A stretch of DNA of 64,000 bases from Robiginitalea aestuariiviva (GTDB lineage: Bacteria; Bacteroidota; Bacteroidia; Flavobacteriales; Flavobacteriaceae): NCBI RefSeq assembly GCF_029537735.1, contig NZ_JARPUQ010000002.1, positions 1,046,240-1,110,239 of the forward strand. Direction: 5' to 3'. A program made the translations under genes and the position numbers. This document shows positions 1-8,251 of this stretch, in pieces (within the stretch, counting starts at the first letter, position 1; every line of letters begins with the position of its first letter). The notes beneath the pieces were generated by a model. That model saw nothing but the letters and a program-made list of their open reading frames with translations. It searched no databases and was not told the origin of the DNA.

Positions 1-2
1 AC

Positions 3-341
3 ACCGAACAGGCGGCCCTGCAGAAAGTTGAGGACGCAGACAGCAACATCTCCTTCTTTACCATTGGCCTGGGCGCGGAGATCGACGCCACGGTACTGGA
101 GGAAATCGGGAAAACCTTCAGCGTATTTGCCGGCAATAAAGAGGAGTTGGAAATCACCTTCAACCAGTTGTCTCAGAAAGTGTCCGAGCGGGCCAACAGT
201 TATTACCTGTTCGAATATTGTAGCCCCAAGCGGGACGGCAGCGGGGAAAACAACCTGGTCATCCGGGTGGTCCGCAACACCCTGCAGGGTTCGGTACAAA
301 CCGCCTTTAACGCCACCGGCTTTACCGGGGGTTGCCAATAG
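3..341 (+). CDS. VWA-domain protein, C-terminal part (5' end outside window)
   Basis: The frame is open from the first bases of the window and ends at a TAG. The visible 112 residues look like the end of a von Willebrand factor A domain: a buried strand (ISFFTIGLG), an E-I-D-x-x-x-L stretch and an F-x-V-F-A-G strand, followed by a helix and a short beta-rich tail ending in Cys-Gln. The MIDAS residues would lie upstream and cannot be seen. The domain call rests on this end pattern only. An intrinsic terminator follows directly, so this is the last gene of its transcript. Confidence 0.7.
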   Translation, partial: TEQAALQKVEDADSNISFFTIGLGAEIDATVLEEIGKTFSVFAGNKEELEITFNQLSQKVSERANSYYLFEYCSPKRDGSGENNLVIRVVRNTLQGSVQTAFNATGFTGGCQ

Positions 342-362
342 CGCAATCTGTCAAGAAATGCG

Positions 363-388
363 AAAGCCTCCTTCGGGAGGCTTTTTTT
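363..388 (+). terminator. Intrinsic terminator after the VWA gene
   Basis: A perfect 9-bp stem (AAAGCCTCC / GGAGGCTTT) with a TTCG tetraloop is followed by a T run. It lies 21 bases after the upstream stop codon. Confidence 0.9.
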
Positions 389-506
389 ATGTACTGGGCA
401 GATAAGCTTACAAGTAGGGTTTGCAGCCTCTGGGTTGTTTTATAGATACAACTGCCTTTACATCCTGAAAACCAAACAGAATACGAACCCTTAAAACGGG
501 ACTGCC

Positions 507-674
507 ATGGATGTAATTTATAGAATCATACAGCAAAGCGCCATAGGCCCCAGGCCGGAATGGTTGCAAAAACTGGTCATTGGCCTCTTCCTGGCCATTG
601 TACTGACCCTCCTTAGTATGCTCGGGGTATTACTCACCCTGGGGCAGCACGCCCATTTCAGTTACGGGTATTAG
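507..674 (+). CDS. Small single-span membrane protein, 55 aa
   Basis: An ATG frame encodes 55 residues with a polar, proline-containing start (about 20 residues), one strongly hydrophobic helix (about residues 22-45, rich in Leu, Val and Ile) and a short His/Tyr tail. Its stop lies three bases from the stop of the convergent carboxypeptidase gene, so the frame fills the interval neatly, which supports it being real. I recognise no family. There is no strong ribosome binding site, which is usual in Bacteroidota. Cotranslational membrane insertion is inferred from the single hydrophobic segment. Confidence 0.5.
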   Translation: MDVIYRIIQQSAIGPRPEWLQKLVIGLFLAIVLTLLSMLGVLLTLGQHAHFSYGY

Positions 675-677
675 CCC

Positions 678-2144
678 TTAATCCAGTACCAGGCTGTTTT
701 TGCCTTTTCCGCTGCGGTTTTCCAGGTCGTAGAGGAAGCCGTTTACCACGGCATAGGCCGGCTTGCCGTCCTTGTAGAGCACAAAGGTTGGGTTGTCCCC
801 TACATCCCATTTGGCCGGGGGTGCCTCAAAGTCCGGGCCTGTGATGTGCACCGGCAGGGCTACCGCCGGGGTGTTGGCGGGGCGTTTCCGGACGCGGATG
901 TACGTATACCCGCCGGCAAGTACCTCCCAGAGATCCAGGGCGGCAACAGCATTAAGGTCATCCAGCGTGTGCGGGAACACCTTTCCGGCCTCCATCCGGT
1001 ACCCTTTGGCATCCAGGGTTTCATATCCATAGAAGGTAGACAGGTCGCCCATATCGATAATACGGCTGCTGTTCCAGAAATCCCGATGGCCCTCCAGGTC
1101 TACTTCGTTCCGGTAAATCCCGAAATCCATCAGATAGTCTGTGCCCAACAACGGATAGGTAACCCGCTCAATCTTCAGGTCCAGCATTTTCCGGTCGTTC
1201 TCGGGGATGTTGTAGTAATCGTCCAGGGGAACCGCAGCAAAACTCCCGGAGGAAATGGCGTAAATGGCGGAAAGGATGGAAACGTAATTCAACTTTCGGA
1301 TTTCCTGTTTTTCCAGGTCTTCCGGGTAGCCCCCGGATTCGATTAGGATGGCACTGGTACCCCATTTCTGGATGTTGTCCCCAAAGGCGCGGGGTTCGAA
1401 GTCGTCGTTGTACCTGCCAACCTGCCCCGGGGCGTATTGCTGCAAAATGCGGTTCATATAGCCAATCACCTGCATAGCCCGGTGACGTACGGGGTTAACT
1501 TCCTTTTCGTAGTTGTAGGCTGGCGCCAGGTAAGAGATGGTGGCCGGTTTTTCGGTTTGTTCGGCATTGTAGTACCGGCTCTGGTCGTGCAGGTTAAATC
1601 CGAATTCGGCATCCAGGCTGTCCCGAACGCGTTTCAGGGTACGGCCTTCCGGGGATTGTAGCCTCAGGGCGTCCCGGTTAATGTCGATCCCCAGATAATT
1701 CCGGCGTTGGAATTGCTGGGCCCCATCGGGGTTCAGCATGGGCAGGAAATGGATGCGGACCGTGGCAAGCAGGGCCGCTTTTTCTTCCGCAAAATCCGGG
1801 GAAGCCATAAAATTGAGGATGTCGAAGATGGCCTGGGTGGCCGTGGGTTCATCTCCGTGCATCTGGGACCAGAGGAAGATGTCCGTTTCACCGGACCCCG
1901 TACTGATCAGCCGAAAGGGCCGGCCTTCAATGGATACGCCCACTTCATTCACTTCAAACCCGGGCTTGGCGGCAATGGCGTCAATCAGGGGTTGCAAGTC
2001 CGCATGCTGGATGCGACGTGCGCCCAGGCTGGGTTCCTTATAGGTTTCATAGGTTTCGTAAAAGCGTTGGGTAAAGGCTTCGGTCTGTGCGTGCAGCCCG
2101 GCAGCACCCAGGGCGCATACAAGTAGTAAGAGGCGTTTGATCAT
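678..2144 (-). CDS. Secreted zinc carboxypeptidase, peptidase family M14
   Basis: The 488-residue protein has a Sec signal peptide (residues 1-19, cleavage near LHA-QT). The M14 zinc and catalytic residues are present: H96 and E99 in SQMHGDE, H186 in FNLHDQ, the substrate-carboxylate pair N156-R157 in GIDINRD, and catalytic E269 in ILIESGG. The last 170 residues extend beyond the peptidase domain and have no recognisable motif. The enzyme should trim C-terminal residues from peptides in the periplasm or outside the cell. Its ATG overlaps the stop of the upstream amidase gene (ATGA), so the two are probably translated together, which would suit peptide or cell-wall recycling. A second M14 enzyme lies at the other end of the window. 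Confidence 0.9.
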   Translation of the reverse strand: MIKRLLLLVCALGAAGLHAQTEAFTQRFYETYETYKEPSLGARRIQHADLQPLIDAIAAKPGFEVNEVGVSIEGRPFRLISTGSGETDIFLWSQMHGDEPTATQAIFDILNFMASPDFAEEKAALLATVRIHFLPMLNPDGAQQFQRRNYLGIDINRDALRLQSPEGRTLKRVRDSLDAEFGFNLHDQSRYYNAEQTEKPATISYLAPAYNYEKEVNPVRHRAMQVIGYMNRILQQYAPGQVGRYNDDFEPRAFGDNIQKWGTSAILIESGGYPEDLEKQEIRKLNYVSILSAIYAISSGSFAAVPLDDYYNIPENDRKMLDLKIERVTYPLLGTDYLMDFGIYRNEVDLEGHRDFWNSSRIIDMGDLSTFYGYETLDAKGYRMEAGKVFPHTLDDLNAVAALDLWEVLAGGYTYIRVRKRPANTPAVALPVHITGPDFEAPPAKWDVGDNPTFVLYKDGKPAYAVVNGFLYDLENRSGKGKNSLVLD

Positions 2145-2845
2145 GGATTTTGCATTTTGGGAGGGCCCTGCAGCCCCAGGTCTTTGACGGCCCGGCGGAC
2201 ATCGTTCATAAATGCCGGCCCCGGGTCTGTTTTCTCGGTGCGGTAGGCGGAATCCTGCTCCAGCCAGAGCGGGTGCCCCTCAAAAGATGTGTATTCGTGA
2301 TGTCCGATCAGGTAGGTGATCGGAAAGGAGGCCTTCAGGTGCCGAACCAGCCAGATATTGGCTTTGAGCTGGGCTTCAGTAAGTGGGGTTTCAGGGGTGC
2401 CTCCCACATTTTCAATCCCGATGGCGCAATGGTTCAGCCCGATGGTATGCCGGGCCATCAGGGTGTCTGCCAGTAAATGATAAATGGTGCCATCCCGGTC
2501 TACGAGGTAGTGGGCTGACACATTCAGGGCCCCGGCCGTCTGTATGTCCGGGCGGGTTTGTGGCAGGCGGGAAGGTTCAAAGGCTTCCAGGGATTTCTCC
2601 AGGGTGGGGATGGCCGTCCAGTGCAGGACTACCATTTTCGGGTTAATCCGGGGGGTTACCGGGGTAAGGCCGTACCGGGCCTCCAGATAGGCCAGGCTCA
2701 GGCGCTCCCGTTCGGCATCCCAGGTAATGGGGCGCTCCACAACCGCTGGTTCATATTCCGCGCAGCCCGCGAGACTGATCCCCAGGAATAAAACGGCCAG
2801 GCCGGTTCGCAGGCATCGCCAAAGGCCGCCGGACCTTTGGGGCAC
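2141..2845 (-). CDS. Lipoprotein N-acetylmuramoyl-L-alanine amidase (Amidase_2/AmpD-like)
   Basis: The protein carries the Amidase_2 fold signatures: a zinc His in VVLHWTA, an S-A-H-Y-L-V-D-R-D-G-T strand pair, a second His in RHTIGLNHCAIGIENVGG, a GHHEY segment and a final DPGPAF. A lipobox (ISLAGC) places it in a membrane as a lipoprotein, so it should cleave muropeptide amide bonds in the periplasm. I chose the GTG that gives a normal lipoprotein signal of about 28 residues. A TTG 75 bases further upstream would lie 11 bases from the divergent gene and leave no promoter room; a GTG at 2878 is also possible. The gene overlaps the downstream M14 peptidase gene by four bases. Confidence 0.85.
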   Translation of the reverse strand: MPQRSGGLWRCLRTGLAVLFLGISLAGCAEYEPAVVERPITWDAERERLSLAYLEARYGLTPVTPRINPKMVVLHWTAIPTLEKSLEAFEPSRLPQTRPDIQTAGALNVSAHYLVDRDGTIYHLLADTLMARHTIGLNHCAIGIENVGGTPETPLTEAQLKANIWLVRHLKASFPITYLIGHHEYTSFEGHPLWLEQDSAYRTEKTDPGPAFMNDVRRAVKDLGLQGPPKMQNP

Positions 2846-2931
2846 TGCCGTATCAATGTTATATCGAATGGGGCGCACCAAATGATTATCTTGGAGCCTA
2901 AAGATACAGTTCCTTTCCAAAAACCGATGGT

Positions 2932-4269
2932 ATGAAACGTTTAAAAGTTGCCGGTGGCCTGGCTGTTGTGATCCTTCTTGTCCTTGGCGGGATGCAGTAT
3001 CCCAAGCTCACCATCATCAGCGGATATGCCTCCAAGTATATGGCCTCGGCTGCCTTTGTGGGAGGGATGCCCCCGGACTCTGTTTTGGCCCAGGATTTTC
3101 AGGTGCCGCTGATCTCCCTGGCCAAAGCCGGGTATATGAGGGAAACCCATATGGCTGAGGCCTCCGTGTTCGGGCTGCAACAGCGGGAAGCGTTCTGCAG
3201 GGAAGGCTTGGGTTGTGCCCTTAGGCTGGAGGGGGTCGCTCCTGCAAACGACGGCCTGCGCCCCAACAGGTACCGGGAAAAGGTACCCCTGCCCTACCCC
3301 ATGGGCCATCTTCCCCCCAAGGACACCGTCTTTCCAGAGGTCGATTACACCCGGGTTCAGGCTGCCATAGACCAGGCGTTCAGCCTGCCGGAACAGCAGC
3401 GCACCCGCACCCTGCTGATCTTGTACAAAGGACATATCCTTGGGGAACGTTATGCGGCGGGCTTTGGGCCGGATACCCCCATCCTGGGGTGGAGCATGAC
3501 CAAAAGCGTCCTGGCGACCCTCTACGGCATCCTGGAATACCAGGGGCGGCTCCGCCTTACCGACCCCGCCGGGTTGCAAGGCTGGGCCGGGGATGAGAGG
3601 GCGCGTATCACCTTTGAGGACCTGCTGCGGATGCAGAGCGGCCTGGAATGGGACGAGAATTACAACGACCTCTCGGATGTGACCCGTATGCTTTTCCTAA
3701 GTGCGGATATGAGCCAGGTCCAGGCCGGGAAGCCTGCCGTGGCCAGCCCCGGCGAGGTTTGGAATTATTCCTCGGGCACCACAAACCTCTTGTCCGGGTT
3801 GCTCGGGCAGCAATTGGGTTCCAAACAGGAATACCTGGATTTCCCCTACCGGGAGCTCATCGACCGCATTGGCATGCATAGCATGCTTGTGGAAACCGAC
3901 CTGTCCGGGCATTTCGTGGGCTCTTCCTACGGGTGGGCCTCAACCCGGGACTGGGCGCGCTTTGGGATGCTGTACCTGAACCGCGGAAACTGGAATGGAA
4001 CCCAGGTTTTTGACCCGGGGTGGGCTGCCCGGGTGGCCCAGCCTACAGCGGCTTCCCAGAGGGAGTACGGGCTGCACTTCTGGTTGAATGCCTCAGGCGT
4101 ATACCCGGACGCCCCCGCAGACCTGTACTCCGCTAACGGGTATCAGGGGCAGCACGTCTTTATCATTCCTTCAAAGTCGCTGGTGGTGGTGCGTACGGGC
4201 CTGGCCGAGGCCCCGGACTTTGATGCCAATGCCGTGTTGCGGGAGTTGGTTGCAGCCATTGGGGAGTAA
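2932..4269 (+). CDS. Serine hydrolase, beta-lactamase/class C PBP-like family
   Basis: The 445-residue protein starts with an uncleaved membrane anchor or signal (residues 5-21). It has the catalytic triad region of the beta-lactamase superfamily: S188-x-x-K191 in GWSMTKS and Y279-S-S in WNYSSGT, with a late NGYQGQH segment where the third motif (K/H-x-G) sits. The 100 residues before the domain are family-specific. Members act as esterases, D-amino-acid peptidases or penicillin-interacting proteins, and the substrate cannot be told from sequence. It is divergent from the amidase gene, and a terminator follows it. Confidence 0.85.
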   Translation: MKRLKVAGGLAVVILLVLGGMQYPKLTIISGYASKYMASAAFVGGMPPDSVLAQDFQVPLISLAKAGYMRETHMAEASVFGLQQREAFCREGLGCALRLEGVAPANDGLRPNRYREKVPLPYPMGHLPPKDTVFPEVDYTRVQAAIDQAFSLPEQQRTRTLLILYKGHILGERYAAGFGPDTPILGWSMTKSVLATLYGILEYQGRLRLTDPAGLQGWAGDERARITFEDLLRMQSGLEWDENYNDLSDVTRMLFLSADMSQVQAGKPAVASPGEVWNYSSGTTNLLSGLLGQQLGSKQEYLDFPYRELIDRIGMHSMLVETDLSGHFVGSSYGWASTRDWARFGMLYLNRGNWNGTQVFDPGWAARVAQPTAASQREYGLHFWLNASGVYPDAPADLYSANGYQGQHVFIIPSKSLVVVRTGLAEAPDFDANAVLRELVAAIGE

Positions 4270-4432
4270 GGATCCCCTTTTACCGGTTGTTTTTGCTTTT
4301 GGTCGGGCTCACCACAGTTTTTTCCGGGTTCACAACAAAAACTTCTGCAGGCCCAAAGGATGCCCTAAGTTTACCCTGTCTTTACTTCTTAAGACGGAGT
4401 AATTTTTTCATTTTCATATAGTGTTCTCGTAG

Positions 4433-4464
4433 AAGAGTCCTGGTTAACATCAGGGCTCTTTCTT
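4433..4464 (+). terminator. Intrinsic terminator after the serine hydrolase gene
   Basis: A 10-bp stem (AAGAGTCCTG / CAGGGCTCTT, one G-U pair) with an 8-base loop is followed by TCTTATTT. The roughly 165 bases between the stop codon and this hairpin hold no convincing gene. Confidence 0.7.
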
Positions 4465-4488
4465 ATTTAAGCCCTTGTTAAAAAAGGA

Positions 4489-5331
4489 TTAAGGAATCCA
4501 CTGGTCTTTTCCGAAATCGGGTTTCCGCTTTTCCAAAAATGCGTTCCGGCCTTCTTTGGCCTCTTCTGTCATATAGGCCAGGCGGGTAGCTTCCCCGGCA
4601 AAAACCTGCTGCCCTACCATGCCGTCGTCGGTAAGGTTCATGGCAAACTTGAGCATCTTGATGGAAGTTGGGGACTTGGCCAGGATTTCCCGGGCCCATT
4701 CCCAGGCCGTTTGCTCCAGCTTCGCATGGGGGATCACGGCGTTAACCATTCCCATTTCATAAGCCTCACGGGCATTGTAATTCCGCCCCAGGAAAAAGAT
4801 TTCCCTCGCCTTTTTCTGCCCCACCATCTTGGCCAGGTAGGCAGAGCCGTACCCTCCGTCAAAACTGGTTACATCCGCATCGGTCTGCTTAAAAATCGCG
4901 TGTTCCTCGCTGGCCAGGGTCAGGTCGCAAACCACGTGCAGGCTGTGGCCGCCGCCAACGGCCCACCCGGGCACCACGGCAATCACCACCTTGGGCATAA
5001 AACGGATCAGGCGCTGTACCTCCAGGATATTGAGGCGGTGGTAGCCATCTTCCCCCACATATCCCTGATGCCCACGGGCTTTCTGGTCGCCCCCGCTGCA
5101 AAAGGCATAAACCCCATCCTTCGGGGATGGCCCCTCGCCGGAAAGCAGCACCACGCCTATTGACCGATCTTCCTGGGCATCGTAAAAGGCCTGGAATAAC
5201 TCACTGGTGGTTTTTGGGCGGAAGGCATTGCGCACTTCAGGGCGGTTAAAGGCGATGCGGGCAACGCCCTCGCATTTGTGGTAGGTTATATCTTCAAATT
5301 CGGCAACCTGGGTCCACTGGGGTGTTTTCAT
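4489..5331 (-). CDS. menB: 1,4-dihydroxy-2-naphthoyl-CoA synthase
   Basis: MenB closes the second ring of the menaquinone precursor from o-succinylbenzoyl-CoA. The 280-residue crotonase-fold protein shows the family marks: RPEVRNAFRP near the N-terminus, the oxyanion segment AFCSGGDQKARG, VPGWAVGGGHSLHVVCDL, and TDADVTSFDGGYGSAYLAK, followed by the C-terminal FLEKRKPDF. The ATG at 5331 is preferred over a TTG nine codons upstream because it gives the usual short N-terminus before the first strand. No other men gene is adjacent. The gene is convergent with the serine hydrolase gene. Confidence 0.95.
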   Translation of the reverse strand: MKTPQWTQVAEFEDITYHKCEGVARIAFNRPEVRNAFRPKTTSELFQAFYDAQEDRSIGVVLLSGEGPSPKDGVYAFCSGGDQKARGHQGYVGEDGYHRLNILEVQRLIRFMPKVVIAVVPGWAVGGGHSLHVVCDLTLASEEHAIFKQTDADVTSFDGGYGSAYLAKMVGQKKAREIFFLGRNYNAREAYEMGMVNAVIPHAKLEQTAWEWAREILAKSPTSIKMLKFAMNLTDDGMVGQQVFAGEATRLAYMTEEAKEGRNAFLEKRKPDFGKDQWIP

Positions 5332-5379
5332 TTCGGAATAACTTGAATTGGCCTTCAAAGATACGCCCTGCAGCCGAAT

Positions 5380-6624
5380 TCACCGAGACCCTCCCCCGCC
5401 CTTGTTCTTTTCGGTAATCCAGCGGGAAAGGTACCGATAGCTGTCAAAGGCCCGGTGCCTTAACAGGCGCGACAGGATATCGGCCTGGGAATCAGGGGAG
5501 GCATGCCCCCCTGACAACAAAATTTCCCTGAGCTTTTTGGCCCATGCCTCCGGGGAACTGAAATGCCCGGCTGCGGCTCCGGTTTGTTCCCGCAGTACCG
5601 CCTCCCATTTTTTCGGGTCCTGGTAAAGGGCTATGGCTTTGGCTATAAAATCCGGATCCGATGCGGCCAGGAAGCCGTCTGCGGCAAAGACGTCTTCTGC
5701 CCCCACCGCGGTGGTCAGGGTAGGCAGGCCTGCCTGCAGGGCAGACAGTAGTTTGCCTTTTACCCCGGCCCCGAATCGCAGGGGAGCCAGCTGGGCACGG
5801 TACCCCTGTAACCTGGGCAGGAGTGCCTCGCAGTGCCCCTTAACCTTTACTCCGGGCTGGGCCTTCTCCCACTGCTGCCAGGCCGCCGGCAGATAGGCCC
5901 CGTAGAGGTGGAGTTCGGCCCCGGGCAATTCCCGGCGGATTAGGGGCCAGAGCTCGTGGACCAGGTGGTGCGCGGCATCCCGGTTGGGCGGGTGTTTCCC
6001 ATTGCCCGCCAAAACAAAATCCCGTCGCGCTTCAAATCCGGGCAGGCCCGTTTGGGGTGCCTCAAAGCAAAAGGGCAGATAGGCACACCGGGTCTCCAGC
6101 ATCGGGAGCAATTCCAGGAGTAAGCGTTGCTCTGTGCGGGAAATCAACAAGGTAAGGTCTGTGCGAAAGATGCTTGCCACTTCCCGATAAAAGGCAGGTT
6201 CTTCTATCCAGGCACGGGGGGACCAGTCTTCGCCTTTACGAAGTGTAGCTTCCCTGGAATAGCGGAGGCTGTGAAGGTCCTGGGTGTCCAGGATGGTCCG
6301 GCACCCGGGCAGGTGCTGGTGCACCCGCCAGCCAAATTGCTCTTCGGAGAGGAAACGGTCAAAGACGATCAGGTCAAAATCATGCTCCTTAAGAAAAAGG
6401 TCAAAGGAACCGCAATTCAGGGCCAGAGGGTGGCAGGATATACCCCGGGTTTCCAAAGGGCTCGCCAACGGGCCCCGTTCGGCTGCCGAACCAAAATGCA
6501 CCTCCAGGCCCATGCTCTGTAGCAATAGCAGGAGTTGCACGGTGCGTTCCCCGGCCGCACTGGAGCGGGGTTCCGGCCACTGATGGCCGATGTACAATGC
6601 CTTTCTGGGTTCCCGCGGGCTCAC
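5380..6624 (-). CDS. GT-B fold glycosyltransferase
   Basis: The 414-residue protein has two Rossmann-like halves typical of GT4-like glycosyltransferases: an N-terminal acceptor half (YIGHQWPEP, then a DFDLIVFDRF strand) and a C-terminal nucleotide-sugar half with LAGNGKHPPNRDA, a LHLYGAY strand, and APLRFGAGVKGKLLSALQAGLPTL, which is the usual phosphate-binding and E/D-G loop region. No signal peptide or membrane helix is seen, so it should work in the cytosol. Its GTG start overlaps the stop of the helicase gene (GTGA), which implies translational coupling although the two functions have no obvious link. Acceptor and donor are unknown. Confidence 0.75.
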   Translation of the reverse strand: MSPREPRKALYIGHQWPEPRSSAAGERTVQLLLLLQSMGLEVHFGSAAERGPLASPLETRGISCHPLALNCGSFDLFLKEHDFDLIVFDRFLSEEQFGWRVHQHLPGCRTILDTQDLHSLRYSREATLRKGEDWSPRAWIEEPAFYREVASIFRTDLTLLISRTEQRLLLELLPMLETRCAYLPFCFEAPQTGLPGFEARRDFVLAGNGKHPPNRDAAHHLVHELWPLIRRELPGAELHLYGAYLPAAWQQWEKAQPGVKVKGHCEALLPRLQGYRAQLAPLRFGAGVKGKLLSALQAGLPTLTTAVGAEDVFAADGFLAASDPDFIAKAIALYQDPKKWEAVLREQTGAAAGHFSSPEAWAKKLREILLSGGHASPDSQADILSRLLRHRAFDSYRYLSRWITEKNKGGGGSR

Positions 6625-8132
6625 ATCCGGGCGGCGTATAGCTGGGAAATGCGCAAGCGCAAGCGGCGCTCGTAATCTTCCTGCAGCCAGTCCCGGTAGT
6701 TTTTGGTGTTGTTCATAATGCAGTAGGAATACTGCTTGATGCGAAATTCAATCTCCTCCTGCAACTCCCGGGCCAGCATGCGGGCATCGAAGATGTCGGC
6801 GCTGTTATCCAGGCACATACGGGCGTGTTGTTCTATGCTCCGTTCCAGCACCAGCTTGGATTTTTTCCCCTGGGAAAACACCTTTTTGTATTCTGCTTTC
6901 ACGTCAAAATCGATATCCGGGGTGCGCGAAAACTTCGCCCGCAGGGCTGCCGGCATTTCATACACGAATTCCCGTTCGATCTCTTCGTCATTGCGGATAT
7001 TTTCCAGGTAGTAATCCGGAAAATGGAAGATTTCCTGCCAGTCTACCGGCGCATCCCAGGGTCCGAAACGGGCTATATTGTTCCCCAGGTCTATCACCGT
7101 AAATTCGTCCTTGTCTTTAAAAATGCGGGAACCCCTACCGATCATCTGGAAATAGAGGGTCAGGGAACGGGTGGCGCGGTTCAGGATAATGGTTTCCACG
7201 CTGGGCTCGTCAAACCCCGTAGTCAGGATACTCACGGAGGTCAGGATGGCATCGGGGGTCTGGGAGAACCAATCCAGGATTTCCCGTCGTTCGGAGGCGG
7301 AATTCTTATTGTCCAGGTGGCGGATGGGATAGCCGGCCTTGCGGAAGGTTTCGTATACGTATTTAGAGGTGCTGATCCCGTTGTTAAAGATGAGCGTTTT
7401 AGTGCCCCTGGCCAGTTCGTCGTAAGCCGTGGTCAGTTTTCCCAGCATGGCCGTATTGGAATACAGCGCATCCGAGGATTTTACGGTATAATCCCCGTTG
7501 ATGCCCAGTTTCAGAGATTTCAGGCTTACATCGTAATTGTACATGTTGGCCCGCGCCAAAAAATTCTTCCGGATCAGGGAGGCGATGGACTCTCCTACGA
7601 TCAGCTTTTTGTAGTGGTCCTTCATCGGGAGTTTGATGTTGGAACTCAGGGGGGTGGCGGTAACGCCCAGGATGGCGGACTTTTCGAAGTATTTAAAGAG
7701 TTTGCGGAAGGAATTGTAGTGGGCCTCGTCGATGATCACCAACCCTACCCCTTCCAGCTCTATGGCCTTTTCCTGCAGGCGGTTGTTCAGGGTTTCCACC
7801 ATAGCCACATAGCACTGGTAATCCTCCTCCCCTTCCAGGTGTTTTACCTCGGAGTTAATGACCTTGTTGCGGACCCCGAACCCGCTCAGCATTCGCGAGG
7901 TCTGCTGGCTAAGCTCGATGCGGTGGGTGAGCACCACCACCTTCCGGCCCTTCTGCTGGATGTATCGGCGTGCTATTTCGGAAAAGACCACCGTTTTCCC
8001 CCCGCCTGTAGGCAATTGGTACAAGAGGTTAATGTCGTCCGGGGACTCCTCCAGGCATTTAAAAATCTTGCCCAGGTCCTCCAGTTGGTAATCGTAAAGT
8101 GTTTTCTCTTTGGTGTGAGACGTTGAACCCAA
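6621..8132 (-). CDS. SF2 DEAD/DEAH-box helicase
   Basis: The 503-residue protein has the superfamily 2 helicase motifs in order: Walker A LPTGGGKT (residues 40-47), a VLTHRIEL motif Ia, DEAH at 135-138, TATP at 158-161, and motif VI QMIGRGSR in the second RecA domain. The C-terminal 130 residues are charged and unassigned. It resembles the stand-alone helicases related to type I/III restriction subunits, but no nuclease or methylase gene lies nearby. The only start before an upstream in-frame stop is a TTG at 8132. Its stop overlaps the glycosyltransferase start. Confidence 0.85.
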   Translation of the reverse strand: MGSTSHTKEKTLYDYQLEDLGKIFKCLEESPDDINLLYQLPTGGGKTVVFSEIARRYIQQKGRKVVVLTHRIELSQQTSRMLSGFGVRNKVINSEVKHLEGEEDYQCYVAMVETLNNRLQEKAIELEGVGLVIIDEAHYNSFRKLFKYFEKSAILGVTATPLSSNIKLPMKDHYKKLIVGESIASLIRKNFLARANMYNYDVSLKSLKLGINGDYTVKSSDALYSNTAMLGKLTTAYDELARGTKTLIFNNGISTSKYVYETFRKAGYPIRHLDNKNSASERREILDWFSQTPDAILTSVSILTTGFDEPSVETIILNRATRSLTLYFQMIGRGSRIFKDKDEFTVIDLGNNIARFGPWDAPVDWQEIFHFPDYYLENIRNDEEIEREFVYEMPAALRAKFSRTPDIDFDVKAEYKKVFSQGKKSKLVLERSIEQHARMCLDNSADIFDARMLARELQEEIEFRIKQYSYCIMNNTKNYRDWLQEDYERRLRLRISQLYAARM

Positions 8133-8206
8133 ATCCGCAATTTTTTACTCGATTCTGCCGGCCACAGGTCCCCAATGGCCTAATGTGCAAAACTAGCCGT
8201 TTTTTT

Positions 8207-8236
8207 AAACCCTGGGGAAACCAAACCCCAGGTTTT
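8207..8236. other. GC-rich hairpin between the GhrA-like and helicase genes
   Basis: AAACCCTGGGG and CCCCAGGTTT can form a 10-bp stem with one bulged C and an 8-base loop. On the minus strand it lies 16 bases after the reductase gene, where a terminator would be expected, but the stem is followed by A residues instead of T residues. It may be a weak terminator or a processing hairpin. Confidence 0.4.
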
Positions 8237-8251
8237 CTCAACATCGGATCG

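Noticed and set aside
2846-2920. Upstream TTG extension of the amidase
   Set aside because: It would begin 11 bases from the divergent start, leaving no promoter, and would put the lipoprotein signal 40 residues into the chain.
6825-8126. 433-codon open frame on the plus strand opposite the helicase gene
   Set aside because: It is an antisense shadow of a GC-rich coding region; its translation has no domain motif, whereas the minus strand encodes all helicase motifs.
8207-8236. Canonical rho-independent terminator of the GhrA-like gene
   Set aside because: The stem is good, but on the minus strand it is followed by A residues and not by a T run; it is kept only as a hairpin.
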